A DNA stretch of 64,000 bases from Hymenobacter algoricola (GTDB lineage: Bacteria; Bacteroidota; Bacteroidia; Cytophagales; Hymenobacteraceae), in assembly GCF_039539525.1 (NCBI RefSeq), contig NZ_BAABDH010000113.1, positions 54,265-118,264 on the forward strand. Reading direction: 5' to 3'. Within the stretch, counting starts at the first letter, position 1. The number at the start of each line of letters is the position of its first letter. The position numbers and the translations under genes are program-made. The notes beneath the pieces were generated by a model. That model saw nothing but the letters and a program-made list of their open reading frames with translations. It searched no databases and was not told the DNA's origin. Positions 63,937-64,000 of the stretch are shown in pieces.

Positions 63937-64000
63937 AGCTCTGTCGGGTCCGGAAATATGTTGACAGCTTTTCCAAAAGGTGTCATGAAAACCGAGTTTG

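Noticed and set aside
63985..64000. Start of a new gene (MKTEF) at the right edge
   Set aside because: Only five codons are visible; no way to judge.

Overview
The window looks like chromosomal DNA of a high-GC Bacteroidota, most likely Hymenobacter or a close relative (Cytophagales). Reasons: a C-terminal type IX secretion sorting domain, several TAnnTTTG (-7) promoter elements, few Shine-Dalgarno sites, PorT-like and OmpA-like envelope proteins, a DUF6660-type small protein, a fused CusA-TolC efflux protein, and a nested-palindrome interspersed repeat of the kind common in this group. The genus call rests on gene content and is inference.

Layout. 1-611: the first codons of an Lrp/AsnC regulator (minus strand), then a divergent non-coding locus made of a tRNA-like fold with an oversized variable region, followed by three evenly spaced hairpins that share one 10-nt loop on different stems. 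612-19000: housekeeping and envelope genes (dsbD, CNNM/CorC transporter, gamma-carbonic anhydrase, radical SAM protein, HhH-GPD glycosylase, paired OmpA proteins, accD, class I aldolase, a T9SS cargo protein, MBL hydrolase, cystathionine gamma-synthase, TVP38 protein). 19081-25500: tRNA-Arg(ACG), a PQQ-type sugar dehydrogenase, GNAT, flavodoxin-fold protein, AhpD-like protein, exported dehalogenase and peroxiredoxin.

25589-45768 is an accessory metal-resistance island. It holds a Cys/His-rich small protein, a CusA-type RND pump split into two ORFs by a palindromic repeat, a TolC-like channel and two adaptors with one and two heavy-metal-binding (YHYH-type) modules. These are followed by a decayed IS5-like transposase, katG, a second set (DUF6660-like protein, CusA-TolC fusion, adaptor) and a cytoplasmic hybrid histidine kinase with REC and HPt domains. 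The genes together suggest copper/silver efflux from periplasm to outside, with KatG possibly handling peroxide stress.

46087-64000: a ferredoxin-NADP reductase/ferredoxin pair, barrel-like proteins, a 2052-residue alpha-2-macroglobulin, DinB, a ComEA-like HhH protein, PAP2 phosphatase and an SDR. The end holds two cold-shock protein genes beside a divergent 517-residue, almost wholly disordered Gly/Tyr/Asn/Gln/Arg-rich protein. The best candidates for something undescribed are the tRNA-like/hairpin-array RNA at the left end and the disordered RGG/YGG protein beside the cold-shock genes.
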